NCBI RefSeq assembly: GCF_018383585.1
Contig: NZ_JAHAMK010000022.1
Span: 21,660-85,659, forward strand
Direction of reading: 5' to 3'
Source: Microvirga sp. 3-52
GTDB lineage: Bacteria > Pseudomonadota > Alphaproteobacteria > Rhizobiales > Beijerinckiaceae
DNA length: 64,000 nucleotides
The notes under the pieces were generated by a model. The model was not told the origin of the DNA, did no database searches, and was given only the letters and a program-made list of their open reading frames with translations. The first letter of the stretch is position 1. Every line of letters begins with the position of its first letter. This document shows, one piece after another, positions 54,647 through 62,673 of this stretch. The position numbers and the translations under genes are program-made.

Positions 54647-55230
54647 GCGAGGTGACCGCAATCGTCCTGGCTGCAGGACGGGGAGCAAGATTCGGTTCTG
54701 AGCCGAAGCTGCTGGCACCTCTTGACGGGAAGCCCTTGGTCCGGCACGTGGCCGAGGCCGCCGTCCATTCCTCGGCGAAGCCGGTCATCGCCGTGACGGG
54801 TCACATAGCGGATGATGTGGAAGCTTCTATCAATGCTCTTCCAATCCAGATCGTCCGCAACAGCCGCTTTGCCGAAGGGCTCTCAAGCTCCCTGAAAGCA
54901 GGCTTCGCTGCGCTGCCGCTTGAAGCGAAGGCGGTTATTGTTCTCTTAGGCGACATGCCGTTCATCACGGCCGATCTGATCGATGAGCTGCTATCGGCCT
55001 GGCGAGGCGCCGGACGACCCGCGGCCCTGATTCCGATTCTCGACGGGCGGAGAGGCAATCCGGTCGTGCTGTCACGAACACTGGAAGCGTCTATCAATCA
55101 ACTTTCAGGCGACGCGGGAGCCGGCCGTATCCTGCGCGATCACCCTGGGGTGGTGGAATGGCCCGTCGACAGCCAATCCATTCTCCAGGATATTGATACG
55201 CGGGACGCGTTGCGCCGCCTGCGGAGCTAG
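54643..55230 (+). CDS. MobA/MocA-like molybdenum cofactor nucleotidyltransferase
   Basis: 195 residues. NTP-binding start AIVLAAGRGARFGSEPKLLA with the conserved G-x-x-x-R-F-G and K, then VIVLLGDMPFITADLIDELL (metal-binding GDMP) and IPILDGRRGNPVVLS. Members attach CMP to molybdopterin to form the MCD cofactor used by the xanthine dehydrogenase family, which fits the operon. It is the last gene of that operon. Confidence 0.92.
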   Translation: MSEVTAIVLAAGRGARFGSEPKLLAPLDGKPLVRHVAEAAVHSSAKPVIAVTGHIADDVEASINALPIQIVRNSRFAEGLSSSLKAGFAALPLEAKAVIVLLGDMPFITADLIDELLSAWRGAGRPAALIPILDGRRGNPVVLSRTLEASINQLSGDAGAGRILRDHPGVVEWPVDSQSILQDIDTRDALRRLRS

Positions 55231-55468
55231 TGCTGCAGCCGGGCCTTGTGCGCTGTCCAAGACACGGAGGTGTCGCGCCATGCCGCATGCAAGCGGGGCC
55301 CACCGCTCGCACGTCCTGGAAGCGACGCGACAGGCGCTCGCGCGCGTCCTCCACGATCATCCCGCCGAGCGGGCATGCCCTGGTCGTCAGCGTGAGATCG
55401 ACCTCGATGCCGGCGTCGCCCCGGGCCGCCCGATAGACGAGGCCGAGGTCGACCACGCTGAGGCCGAC
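55227..55468 (-). pseudogene. Decayed DUF59/MIP18-type (SufT-like) metal-sulfur cluster assembly gene
   Basis: Minus-strand frame from 55468 reads VGLSVVDLGLVYRAARGDAG and TTRACPLGGMIVEDARERLS, the core of DUF59 proteins. The expected N-terminal helix is missing (only LRGFRE precedes it). After QDVRAVG the frame no longer matches; the likely C-terminus continues in another frame to 55227. It sits next to the DUF1858 and Crp/Fnr genes, a frequent neighbourhood for this family. Confidence 0.6.
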
Positions 55469-55572
55469 CTCCCGAAATCCGCGGAGCCTTTCGGAGCAAC
55501 GTTGTGCGGGGACAAAGAGGGGGAGGAGAGACGGCCTAAACCTGATGCCCGATCCCATCGTCGGAGGCCCAC

Positions 55573-55797
55573 ATGACCATCGAATCCACCCAGTCCGTCG
55601 ACGATGTCATGCGGCGCTGGCCCGCGACGATCCGCGTGTTCCTGAACCACGGGATGCGCTGCGTCGGCTGTCCCATCGCCTGCTTCCACACGGTCGACGA
55701 CGCCTGCCGCGAGCACAAGGTCGATCACGCGGTTTTCCGGGCCGACCTCAGGGCGGCTGCTGCCGTCGAACGTGGCGAAGATCGCGGCTGCGCCTGA
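55573..55797 (+). CDS. DUF1858 domain protein
   Basis: 74 residues, nearly all one DUF1858 domain: VDDVMRRWPATIRVFLNHGM followed by the CVGCPIACF CxxC motif. The family is linked to nitrogen-oxide and redox metabolism in many genomes, and the Crp/Fnr, NnrS and pseudoazurin genes here agree. Molecular function unknown. Confidence 0.88.
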   Translation: MTIESTQSVDDVMRRWPATIRVFLNHGMRCVGCPIACFHTVDDACREHKVDHAVFRADLRAAAAVERGEDRGCA

Positions 55798-55834
55798 GGC
55801 GACCAGCTACGACGAGGTGTCGGTCAGCGCCGGT

Positions 55835-56533
55835 TCAGTCGGGCAAGCCTTCGGCGAGCAGGAACAGCTTGTGCGGCTCGCGGATCATCATCCGCTGGCG
55901 CCCGCCCGCGACGAGGCCCTGGCTTTCCCAGGCGCTGAGGACGCGGCTCACGGTGAACAGCGTGGCACCGGTCATCTCCGCGACGTCCTGGCGCGTGATC
56001 GGGAAGTCGATCTGGACCCCCGCCTCGACCTTGCGGCCGGATTGCTTGGCGAGGCGGAGCAGGGCATGGGCGATCCGGCGCTCGACCTGCTCGGTCGACA
56101 TCTCGACGACGCGGGTATGCGCGTCTTGGAGCCGGCTGCCGACGGTCTGGAGGGTGTTGACCGCCAGACCCGGATGGGTCGCCACGAGGCGGGGCCATGC
56201 GGCGGAGGGCCAGACCAGAGCGATGCTGTCCACGACCGCCTGCGCCGTGGCCGGATAGGTCGTGCGGCCGATGGCCATGGCGACGCCGAACACCTCGCCC
56301 GGCGCGACGAACCGGACCACCACCTGCTGGCCATCGGGGGTGAGCTTGAACACCCGCAGATGCCCGTGCAGCAGGATGAAGAAGGAATGGGCCTCCTCGT
56401 CATGCTGGAACACGTTCGTTCCCTTCGCGTAGCGGATCGACTGCGCCTCCTGGAGCATCCGGTCGACCTGCTCCGGCGTAAGTCCGGCGAAGAGGGGGAG
56501 TCCTTCGACGAGGGATCTATCGACGCTGGCCAT
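55835..56533 (-). CDS. Crp/Fnr-family regulator (DNR/NnrR-like)
   Basis: 232 residues. cNMP-type sensor barrel (FFILLHGHLRVFKLTPDGQQ; VVVRFVAPGEVFGVAMAIGR), long dimer helix, and HTH with FPITRQDVAEMTGATLFTVS and RVLSAWESQGLV. None of the N-terminal Cys cluster of oxygen-sensing Fnr is present, which favours a NO-responsive DNR/NnrR type. It is divergent from pseudoazurin and NnrS, with FNR/NnrR-like boxes between. Confidence 0.9.
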   Translation of the reverse strand: MASVDRSLVEGLPLFAGLTPEQVDRMLQEAQSIRYAKGTNVFQHDEEAHSFFILLHGHLRVFKLTPDGQQVVVRFVAPGEVFGVAMAIGRTTYPATAQAVVDSIALVWPSAAWPRLVATHPGLAVNTLQTVGSRLQDAHTRVVEMSTEQVERRIAHALLRLAKQSGRKVEAGVQIDFPITRQDVAEMTGATLFTVSRVLSAWESQGLVAGGRQRMMIREPHKLFLLAEGLPD

Positions 56534-56648
56534 CCACCAGCTTTGTGCTGAAACGGTTCGCGCCGGGACAACGGTCGAGCGTCATGTTCCGTTCGGACGG
56601 ACCGGCTGACGACCGGCGGGTCCGCAGGACGTCCTTATACCGTCCTGC

Positions 56649-56662
56649 TTGCCTTGGCGCAA
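56649..56662. promoter_or_regulatory. NnrR/FNR-like box TTGCC-N4-CGCAA
   Basis: TTGCC TTGG CGCAA is an imperfect dyad matching the Crp/Fnr-type half-site TTG(C/A)-N-TCAA family. It lies 116 bases upstream of the Crp/Fnr start (56533) and 146 bases from the pseudoazurin start, so it could serve either side. Confidence 0.5.
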
Positions 56663-56709
56663 ACGGCGACCTCGTTCCCCGTGGCGTTCTGCGCAAAAGC
56701 GCCAACTCT

Positions 56710-56723
56710 TTGCGCAAGATCAA
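56710..56723 (+). promoter_or_regulatory. NnrR/FNR-like box TTGCG-N4-ATCAA before pseudoazurin
   Basis: TTGCG CAAG ATCAA combines an NnrR-type left half with an FNR/DNR-type right half. It lies 84 bases before the pseudoazurin ATG, a usual distance for Crp/Fnr activation. The regulator gene is next door. Confidence 0.6.
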
Positions 56724-56807
56724 GTACGGTCGGATCGACGGGGCGTATCACCATCCCAAGAGCTTCGGACAGAGGCTCAGGGTTTCGCATTTCAACAGGA
56801 GACAATC

Positions 56808-57263
56808 ATGCGGAAGGTCATGGTACTCGGCGCTCTCGTGGCGGCCCTCGGCTTCGCAGGTGCGGCCAGCGCCGCCGAGGTCGAGGTGAAGATGCTCAAC
56901 AAGGGCACCGAAGGCGTCATGGTGTTCGAGCCGGCGCTGGTGAAGATCAATCCGGGCGATACCGTGAAGTTCGTGGCCTCGGACAAGGGCCACAACGTCG
57001 AGACCGTCGACGGCATGCTGCCGGACGGCGGGCAGAAGTTCGTCGGCAAGGTCAACGAGGAACTCGCCGTCACCTTCGACAAGCCCGGCGTGTACGGCTA
57101 CAAGTGCAAGCCTCACTACGGCATGGGCATGGTGGGCATGATCGTGGTCGGGGATGCGGCCAACCTGGACCAGGCCAAGGAAGCCAAGCATCCGGGCAAG
57201 GCCAAGCAGGCCTTCACCAACCTGTTCGACAAGCTCGTGGCGACCCAGACCGCCGCCAAGTAG
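56808..57263 (+). CDS. Pseudoazurin (type I blue copper electron carrier)
   Basis: 151 residues. Signal peptide ends ASA before AEVEVKMLN. Copper ligands are His62, Cys100, His103 and Met108 ([24 protein letters not shown]), equal to His40, Cys78, His81 and Met86 of the mature protein. Pseudoazurin carries electrons in the periplasm to nitrite or N2O reductase, but no such reductase lies in the window. Confidence 0.95.
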   Translation: MRKVMVLGALVAALGFAGAASAAEVEVKMLNKGTEGVMVFEPALVKINPGDTVKFVASDKGHNVETVDGMLPDGGQKFVGKVNEELAVTFDKPGVYGYKCKPHYGMGMVGMIVVGDAANLDQAKEAKHPGKAKQAFTNLFDKLVATQTAAK

Positions 57264-57372
57264 CACTCACGTATGACCCATGCGCCGCCGCGGCAGCATC
57301 GTCGCGGCGGCGCCAATGTCTTCGCGCGGTACAAGCAGCGATCGGCTGCGAGAGCTTGAAAGGAGATCGGTG

Positions 57373-58554
57373 ATGGCTCCCATTCCCCGCCTGCGGGACT
57401 ACAGGGGACCCGCGCTTTTCTCCTACGGTTTCCGGCCGTTCTTCCTCTTCGGATCGCTCTATGCCGGCCTCGCGATCCTGGCCTGGCTGCCGGTGTTCTA
57501 CGGCGAACTGGAGCTGTCGACGGCCTTCGCCCCGCGCGACTGGCACATCCATGAGATGCTCTACGGCTATCTCCCGGCGGTGATCACCGGCTTCCTTCTG
57601 ACCGCCGTTCCGAACTGGACCGGGCAGATGCCGCTCCAGGGCCGGCCGCTTCTGGTTCTCGTGCTGGCCTGGGCGATGGGCCGCGTTGCCGTCACCATCT
57701 CGGCCTGGATCGGCTGGGAGGCTGCGGCGGTGATCGACAACGCGTTCCTGGTGCTCGTGGCGGCCGTCATGGGGCGGGAGATCATCAGAGGGAAGAACTG
57801 GCGCAACCTCAAGGTCCTGATCGCGCTCGGTGTGCTCACCGTCGGCAACATCGTCTTCCACGTCGAAGCGCATCTCCTCGGCGCCGCCGACTACGGCATC
57901 CGCCTCGGGATCGCCGCCACCATGATGCTGATCATGCTGGTCGGCGGCCGCATCATCCCGAGCTTTACCCGCAACTGGCTCGTGCGGGAAAACCCCGGCC
58001 GCCTGCCGGCCTCGTTCGGGCGCTTCGACGTCGTCTCCATGGTTGCCGCCGGCGCAGCCCTCGTGATGTGGACGGCCGCTCCCGAATGGAGCGTGACCGG
58101 CGCGGCCCTGATCGCCGCAGGCGTGCTTCAGGCGGCTCGGCTGGCTCGTTGGGCCGGCGAGCGCACCTGGCGGGACCGCCTCGTCCTGATCCTGCATGTG
58201 GCCTACGCCTTCGTGCCGCTCGGCTTCGTCCTGGTCGGCGTGGCAGCCCTTGGGCTTCTGCCGGCGAGCGCCGGCATCCATGCCTGGACGGGCGGTGCCA
58301 TGGGCATCATGACCCTGGCGGTGATGTCCCGGGCCGGCCTCGGTCACACGGGGAGGGCGCTGGAGGCGACGACGGCGATGCAGGGGATTTACCTGCTGCT
58401 CGTTGCGGCGGCGCTCGCCCGGGTCTGCGCCGCGATCCATCCGGCCTGGAGCGACACGCTGCTGCTCGTTGCGGGCGGCGCATGGGCCGGAGCGTTCGTA
58501 GGCTTCGCCCTGGCGTACTGGACCGTGTTCACCCGTCCGCGGGTGACAGCCTGA
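57373..58554 (+). CDS. nnrS: NnrS-family membrane protein (nitric oxide response)
   Basis: 393 residues, about twelve membrane helices; ATG preceded by AAAGGAGATCGGTG. NnrS signatures include YGFRPFFLFGSLYAGLAI, WHIHEMLYGYLPAVITGFLL, PNWTGQMPLQGRPLL and GGRIIPSFTRNWLV. NnrS binds heme and copper and helps cells cope with NO stress. It follows pseudoazurin by 109 bases, so it is probably in the same NO-responsive unit. Confidence 0.95.
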   Translation: MAPIPRLRDYRGPALFSYGFRPFFLFGSLYAGLAILAWLPVFYGELELSTAFAPRDWHIHEMLYGYLPAVITGFLLTAVPNWTGQMPLQGRPLLVLVLAWAMGRVAVTISAWIGWEAAAVIDNAFLVLVAAVMGREIIRGKNWRNLKVLIALGVLTVGNIVFHVEAHLLGAADYGIRLGIAATMMLIMLVGGRIIPSFTRNWLVRENPGRLPASFGRFDVVSMVAAGAALVMWTAAPEWSVTGAALIAAGVLQAARLARWAGERTWRDRLVLILHVAYAFVPLGFVLVGVAALGLLPASAGIHAWTGGAMGIMTLAVMSRAGLGHTGRALEATTAMQGIYLLLVAAALARVCAAIHPAWSDTLLLVAGGAWAGAFVGFALAYWTVFTRPRVTA

Positions 58555-58641
58555 GATCATGGAAAGCGTACCGGACTTGCGCTGGATCAACGTTCGGACC
58601 CGCGACGTCCGGCATTCTCGCCTGGAAACATGGAGGCGATC

Positions 58642-59037
58642 ATGGGTCTGGTGGCGACAATCCGACAATGGCAGTCGATCTGGGCGCGGTCGCACGAGCT
58701 TGAGGCCCTCGCTCCGGACCAGAGGGAGGCGTTGGCGCGTGACATCGGGGTTCCGGAGGACGTGGTGGTCCGCCTCGTGGCCCGTGGGCCGCAGGCAGGC
58801 GCGGAGCTACCGCGGCTGATGCAGGCACTCTCCCTCGACCTTGCACGGATCAGGCGCGAACGGGCAGCGCTTGTGCGCGACATGAGCGTGACCTGCTCGG
58901 AATGTGCGGTCTCTGCCCGTTGCCGACGGGATCTCGACCGTGGACAGGCATCCCTGACCTACCGCGGGTACTGCCCCAACGCAGAGACGTTGCGGGAGCT
59001 GGGCGGTGAACGGCCCGTCGATCTCAGCTTCTCATGA
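58642..59037 (+). CDS. DUF6455-type small protein with Cys motif
   Basis: 131 residues from ATG 58642, with GGAGG 6 bases before it (58630 is an alternative). A helical N-terminus is followed by TCSECAVSARCRRDLDRG and YRGYCPNAETL, four conserved Cys that might bind a metal or cluster. Such DUF6455 proteins are common near NnrS-type genes. Function unknown. Confidence 0.75.
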   Translation: MGLVATIRQWQSIWARSHELEALAPDQREALARDIGVPEDVVVRLVARGPQAGAELPRLMQALSLDLARIRRERAALVRDMSVTCSECAVSARCRRDLDRGQASLTYRGYCPNAETLRELGGERPVDLSFS

Positions 59038-59157
59038 GGTCGGGCTGACCCAGCGAAAGCAATGATGCCCGTCGCGATGACCATGAGGGACTGATCACCA
59101 GTCGGCACATGCCAGAAGGAGGCTGAACGTCCCCCCGTGCAGGAAGCTCCGGCGGTT

Positions 59158-60135
59158 CTACTCGATCACCTCATCGGCCTGCACGAGGAGCGTCGTTGGA
59201 ACGTCGATGGCCAGAGACCTGGCAGTCCTGAGGTTGACGGCGAGTTCGAACTTGGTTGGATCCTCGATCGGCATCTCACTCGCTGACGCGCCACGCAGAA
59301 GACGGGCGACGAAGTCGGCGACACGCCTCTGGAGAGCGGCTCGATCCGGTCCATAGCCGATCAGACAGCCGTTCCTCGCCATGTCACGCCACTCGCAGAT
59401 GGTCGGCACCCCGGCTTTCAAGGCCAGTTCAGCCAGACGAGGGGCGTCGTTCGCGAAGATCGGCCCACCTGCGATCTGCAGAGCGTCCGCACCGGATGAG
59501 CGGATCGCATGGAAGGTTGCCTCGTACTCCTCTGGCCCTGACGTGTAGAAGCTCTGAATTTCGATCCCGGCCTTCTGCGCGACAGTTTGGACCGCCTGAT
59601 CCGTGGGGGTGTTCCGGGAGCGGCTATGGAAGAGCACCGCAATCCGCCGCCTCGTGGGGAAGGTCTCGTGCAGGAGGTGCAGGCGCTTGCCTTCCAGTTC
59701 CGGGTTGAGGAGGACGACACCCGTGATGTTGCCGCCGGGGCGGGTGTAACTTTGCGCCCATCCTGCTGCGACCGGGTTCTCGCCTGCATAGGCCATCACG
59801 ATGGGAATGGTGCTGGTGGCTGCCCGAGCGGCTTTGATGGCAGTCGGCGCAACGGCAACGATGACATCAGGCTTCGTCGCGACGAGGTCGACAGCCAGAG
59901 CGGGAAGGCGCTCGTAGGCATCGTCCGCGGAGAAGACCTGAACGCTGAGATTGCGTCCTTCCACGAACCCGAGCCTCGCCAGTTCAGGGAGGTTCAACTG
60001 ACGAAAGAGGCGTGCGGGGGCTTGGTTGGGGGTCAGCAGGCCGACCCGCCAGACCTTCTCCGGCGTCTGCGCAAGGAGCGGAGTAGGGAGCAGCGGCACG
60101 GCAAGCGCACTGAGCAGGAGGTCTCGTCTCCTCAT
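59158..60135 (-). CDS. Orphan ABC transporter substrate-binding protein (ABC_sub_bind family)
   Basis: 325 residues. RRRDLLLSALAVPLLPTPLL is a signal peptide with a Tat-like RR start. The mature part has the bilobed ABC_sub_bind fold: VWRVGLLTPNQAPARLFRQL, LVATKPDVIVAVAPTAIKAA, TSTIPIVMAYAGENPVAAGW and GGNITGVVLLNPELEGKRL. No permease or ATPase is adjacent. Ligand unknown. Confidence 0.9.
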   Translation of the reverse strand: MRRRDLLLSALAVPLLPTPLLAQTPEKVWRVGLLTPNQAPARLFRQLNLPELARLGFVEGRNLSVQVFSADDAYERLPALAVDLVATKPDVIVAVAPTAIKAARAATSTIPIVMAYAGENPVAAGWAQSYTRPGGNITGVVLLNPELEGKRLHLLHETFPTRRRIAVLFHSRSRNTPTDQAVQTVAQKAGIEIQSFYTSGPEEYEATFHAIRSSGADALQIAGGPIFANDAPRLAELALKAGVPTICEWRDMARNGCLIGYGPDRAALQRRVADFVARLLRGASASEMPIEDPTKFELAVNLRTARSLAIDVPTTLLVQADEVIE

Positions 60136-60341
60136 CGGATCACCCTCACGCCGGATTACCCAGAGCCGATCCTACTCGCTGCCAAGGAATGTGACGAGGC
60201 TCGTTCCATAAGCGGCCTCACGAAACCGAAGAGATGCGCTGGCCTGCTCATGAGGCGGAGAGCGAACCTTCATTACGTTTGCCGTCCGTTGCTCCTTGAC
60301 CCGAAGGAGGCCTTCGATCCGGCAGATGGCGATGGATCGGC

Positions 60342-60367
60342 AGGCGCTGCCCGCACCGGCAGCGCCT
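60342..60367 (-). terminator. 10-bp stem hairpin after the L,D-transpeptidase-like gene
   Basis: AGGCGCTGCC and GGCAGCGCCT pair perfectly around 6 bases, 23 bases after the stop of the minus-strand gene. No T-run. Position suggests termination. Confidence 0.5.
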
Positions 60368-60389
60368 GGACCGGGGGCTGGCGCCGTTG

Positions 60390-61118
60390 CTAGGCCGGCA
60401 GGACGACCACCTTCGTCTTGACCGGCGTTCTGTCGTACAGGTGCATCATGTCCTGCGTGAGCAGGCCGATGCAGCCGCTCGTGATGCCGTTGCCGATCGA
60501 TTCCGCGTCGAGGCTGGCGTAGATCGTGTAGAGCGTGTAGGCGCCGTTCTGATAGAGATGAAGCGTGCGGGCGCCGAGCGGGTTGTCGAGGCCGCCCGGC
60601 ATGCCGCGGGCCCATTTGGCCGCCTCGGGCTGGCGCTTGATCATCTCCCTAGGGGGAGTCCAGGTCGCCCATTCGCTCTTGCGCCCGACATAGGCGTCCC
60701 CGTTCCACCGGAACCCGTCGCGGCCCACATTGGCCCCGTAGCGGGTGGCGTTTCCGTCGTCCTCGATGCGGTAAACGTAGTAATTGCCGGGGTCGACGAT
60801 GATCGTCCCGGGCGCCTCTTTGGTGTCGTAGCGAACGGTCCGGCGGAAATATTTCGGATCGACCTTGCTCACATCGACCGCCGGGATCGGGAATTTCTCA
60901 TCGGGCACCGGCCCGTAGACCTTCGCCGCCTCGGCGAGGCTCATGCCGTCGGATGTCGCGCAGCCGGCCAGCCCCAGCGCGCCGATGCCGGCGGCCGAGC
61001 CGGCCAGAAACGACCGGCGGCTGAGAAGCCCCGTCCGATGCCCGCGCAAAGCTGCCTCGTCTGTGTTTCCAGCATCAGCATTCCCACCGTCTATGATCAT
61101 GATTTGGCCGTTCCCCAT
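60390..61118 (-). CDS. YkuD-domain lipoprotein lacking the usual catalytic His
   Basis: 242 residues. A Tat-type signal SRRSFLAGSAAGIGALGLAG leads to a lipobox Cys53. The YkuD domain has NVGRDGFRWNGDAYVGRKSE, WTPPREMIKRQPE and GMPGGLDNPLGARTLHLYQN. Cys216 in ITSGCIGLL is present, but the expected HGT is replaced by YAS (Tyr200-Ala) and the Arg after SGCx by Gly. It is either inactive, or uses another base. The intact paralog is at 29180-29836. Confidence 0.85.
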   Translation of the reverse strand: MGNGQIMIIDGGNADAGNTDEAALRGHRTGLLSRRSFLAGSAAGIGALGLAGCATSDGMSLAEAAKVYGPVPDEKFPIPAVDVSKVDPKYFRRTVRYDTKEAPGTIIVDPGNYYVYRIEDDGNATRYGANVGRDGFRWNGDAYVGRKSEWATWTPPREMIKRQPEAAKWARGMPGGLDNPLGARTLHLYQNGAYTLYTIYASLDAESIGNGITSGCIGLLTQDMMHLYDRTPVKTKVVVLPA

Positions 61119-61293
61119 GTCCTATTGCCCGAAAAATAGTCCAGCATGCACCCGCTGAACGTCTTGCTGAGCTTAAGACTGCCGTCACACGGCTCGATTG
61201 GCAAGCTCGGGCCTTCGCCGACCATGGCTTGCCATGCGCCAAAGTCGCTGACGTCCACGCGGTCTCCCAGTCTCACTTCGCTTGGCACTCGGC

Positions 61294-61325
61294 ATGGCCG
61301 CACTTGGTTTGCGGCCATCCACGCC
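61294..61325 (+). repeat. Interspersed palindromic repeat (CATGGCCG...CGGCCATCCACG)
   Basis: CATGGCCGCACTTGGTTTGC then GGCCATCCACG; the stem TGGCCGCA/TGCGGCCA is at 61295-61302 and 61310-61317. The same unit recurs at 62495 (minus) and 62815 (plus). This is the intergenic palindrome type common in Hyphomicrobiales. The surrounding 61119-61692 has no supported gene. Confidence 0.75.
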
Positions 61326-61443
61326 TTCACGGCGCAGCGGTTCCCAAGACGTGGGTGGCCATGACCCGCCCGGCCATGACGCGGAGGTTCATGCGTGAGG
61401 AGACCGGACCGGTCGGGGCGGACGCGACAGGCGCTTCGGGCCA

Positions 61444-61471
61444 TTGACCCTCCACCACCTTTGCATGTTAT
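61444..61471 (+). promoter_or_regulatory. Sigma-70-like promoter with structured 5' leader
   Basis: TTGACC (61444-61449), 16 bases, TGTTAT (61466-61471). Transcription from here would give a leader of over 200 bases before the ATG at 61693. It is GC-rich with several possible stems (GGGG/CCCC, GGCGG/CCGCC, GCCTTCCC/GGGGAGGC). Confidence 0.45.
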
Positions 61472-61645
61472 CTCAGTGCCGGAGCCAGGCGCACCCGGTT
61501 CCGGGGCGTCAGAACCCCGTCAGGGCGGCGCAAGCATCCGCCGCAACGATGCCTTCCCAGCCTATGGCCGGGGAGGCGCTGTCGCATGTCCAAGGCGAAA
61601 GCCGAAAGGGCAGCGCGGTCGTCCCTGACGACTTCTGAACTCCCC

Positions 61646-61668
61646 GGCCACCAGGGCTCCTGGTGGCC
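61646..61668 (+). repeat. 10-bp stem, 3-base-loop hairpin just before gene 61693
   Basis: GGCCACCAGG-GCT-CCTGGTGGCC, ending 24 bases before the ATG and about 10 before its AAGGGAG. It could be an end-of-transcript hairpin or part of a leader that controls translation. Confidence 0.6.
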
Positions 61669-61692
61669 GTCTCGACCAAGGGAGTTGCCGCG

Positions 61693-62058
61693 ATGGACCA
61701 GCCGTATTCGCCTTTCGCCGATTGGCTCTCGAAGTTCCACGCCTGGCCCGAACCCGTTCAAGCATTGTGGCTCGTCAGCGTGCCGCTGACCCTGCTCGGG
61801 ATCACGTGGCTCGTGATGCGCGGCATCGGCGATCTCGTCCGCCTCTCGCGCCGCGAGCACGGCCACGGCGCGTGGCGCGGCCACCGCGAGTGGCGCGGCC
61901 ACCTGGTCTACGGCGTGTATCAGGACGGGGAGGGCCGCTGGATGGTCTACTGGCACGGGCGCAAGCCCGAGGCGGTGGATTGGGAGAACCCGCCGCCCGA
62001 ACTCGTCGGGCGAGGGCAGGTGGTGCAGGGGGTGTTCCGGCGGCCGGAGGGTGGCTGA
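61693..62058 (+). CDS. Hypothetical protein with one membrane helix
   Basis: 121 residues, with AAGGGAG upstream of the ATG. FADWLSKFHAWPEPVQALWL leads to a helix (VSVPLTLLGITWLVMRGI), then a His/Arg/Gly-rich segment and VYGVYQDGEGRWMVYWHGRK. No family recognised. Preceded by a long, structured leader. Confidence 0.6.
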   Translation: MDQPYSPFADWLSKFHAWPEPVQALWLVSVPLTLLGITWLVMRGIGDLVRLSRREHGHGAWRGHREWRGHLVYGVYQDGEGRWMVYWHGRKPEAVDWENPPPELVGRGQVVQGVFRRPEGG

Positions 62059-62359
62059 TGTGTCGTGTCAAAGAGCCTGTCGCTTGGAGCCAGCACCGTG
62101 TGGCCCGGAGCCGTGGGGCTCCGAGCCGGATGGTGATCGAGGGTGGCGCGAGTGGCGGCCCGGCTCGATGGCTATGGTTTGATGGAAGAGCCGGACGGCA
62201 CCTCGCGCACGGTACTTTTAGGCGTTTAGACTTGGACCAGCACAGGGCTGCCAAGGGCCTCCCGCCAGCAGGATTGCGAGACCTGCCGCAGGACCGTGCC
62301 GGCTCCCGTCACTGCGACGCCTCGCGAGCGCGCCCCTCGCAGGAACCGATCTGTGCAAT

Positions 62360-62403
62360 GATATAGCTCAGCCAAGCAACGCTGTCAAGAACAAAGTGAG
62401 AAC
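62360..62403 (-). promoter_or_regulatory. Leftward sigma-70 promoter with alphaproteobacterial LexA (SOS) box
   Basis: On the minus strand: GTTC-N7-GTTC (GTTCTCACTTTGTTC, 62403-62389) directly abuts TTGACA (62388-62383), 17 bases, TATATC (62365-62360). GTTC-N7-GTTC is the known LexA site of Rhizobiales, and the placement over the -35 is what repression requires. No recognisable SOS gene follows. Confidence 0.75.
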
Positions 62404-62494
62404 ATAGCATTTCACCGGCGCAACACTCTCCACGTCATCACCAGCCTCGTGCCGGTGATCCCGATCGGAGAGGCGCCGCGCTTCACCGCATCGG

Positions 62495-62520
62495 GATGGC
62501 CGGCACAAGCCCGGCCATGA
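62495..62520 (-). repeat. Interspersed palindromic repeat, second copy
   Basis: Minus-strand TCATGGCCGGGCTTGTGCCG then GCCATCC, the same unit as at 61294 and 62815. Confidence 0.75.
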
Positions 62521-62544
62521 CGGGGAGATGCCTCTTCCGGTTTC

Positions 62545-62673
62545 TTAGCGGTGGCAGTGGCGTTCGCCGGTCTTACGATCGGTGTGACAGCCATTCCTGT
62601 CGAGCCCGCCCCCATGGGCGAGTGCGGAGGTGGCGAGAAGCGCCGTCAGAAGAACGGCAAGCAGTGCTTTCAT
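62545..62673 (-). CDS. Small secreted His/Cys-rich (YHYH-type) protein
   Basis: 42 residues. Signal peptide MKALLAVLLTALLATSALA, then HGGGLDRNGCHTDRKTGERH and CHR. The HGGGLxxxGCHxxxKTGxxHCH pattern recurs in small exported proteins of Proteobacteria annotated as YHYH-domain; a metal-binding role is likely but unproven. A G-rich stretch precedes the ATG. The gene is too short for most ORF thresholds. Confidence 0.8.
   Translation of the reverse strand: MKALLAVLLTALLATSALAHGGGLDRNGCHTDRKTGERHCHR

Larger units (their letters stand above)
62059..62544. other. 486-base gap holding an SOS promoter and a palindromic repeat
   Basis: No gene was assigned. The minus-strand transcript from the promoter at 62360-62388 has only short frames; one GTG-led frame of 28 codons at about 62224-62310 reads TGAGTVLRQVSQSCWREALG but is unrecognised. 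Confidence 0.4.

Noticed and set aside
61097..61444. 115-codon minus-strand frame (ends SGCMLDYFSGNRTWGTAKS)
   Set aside because: Begins inside an interspersed palindrome, overlaps the YkuD gene start, no ribosome binding site, nothing recognised.
61444..61692. Cobalamin or other riboswitch, or SRP RNA, in the leader
   Set aside because: I could not find the conserved B12-box, nor the GGTCAGG...GGAAGGAAGCAGCC tip of SRP RNA; only general stems are seen.
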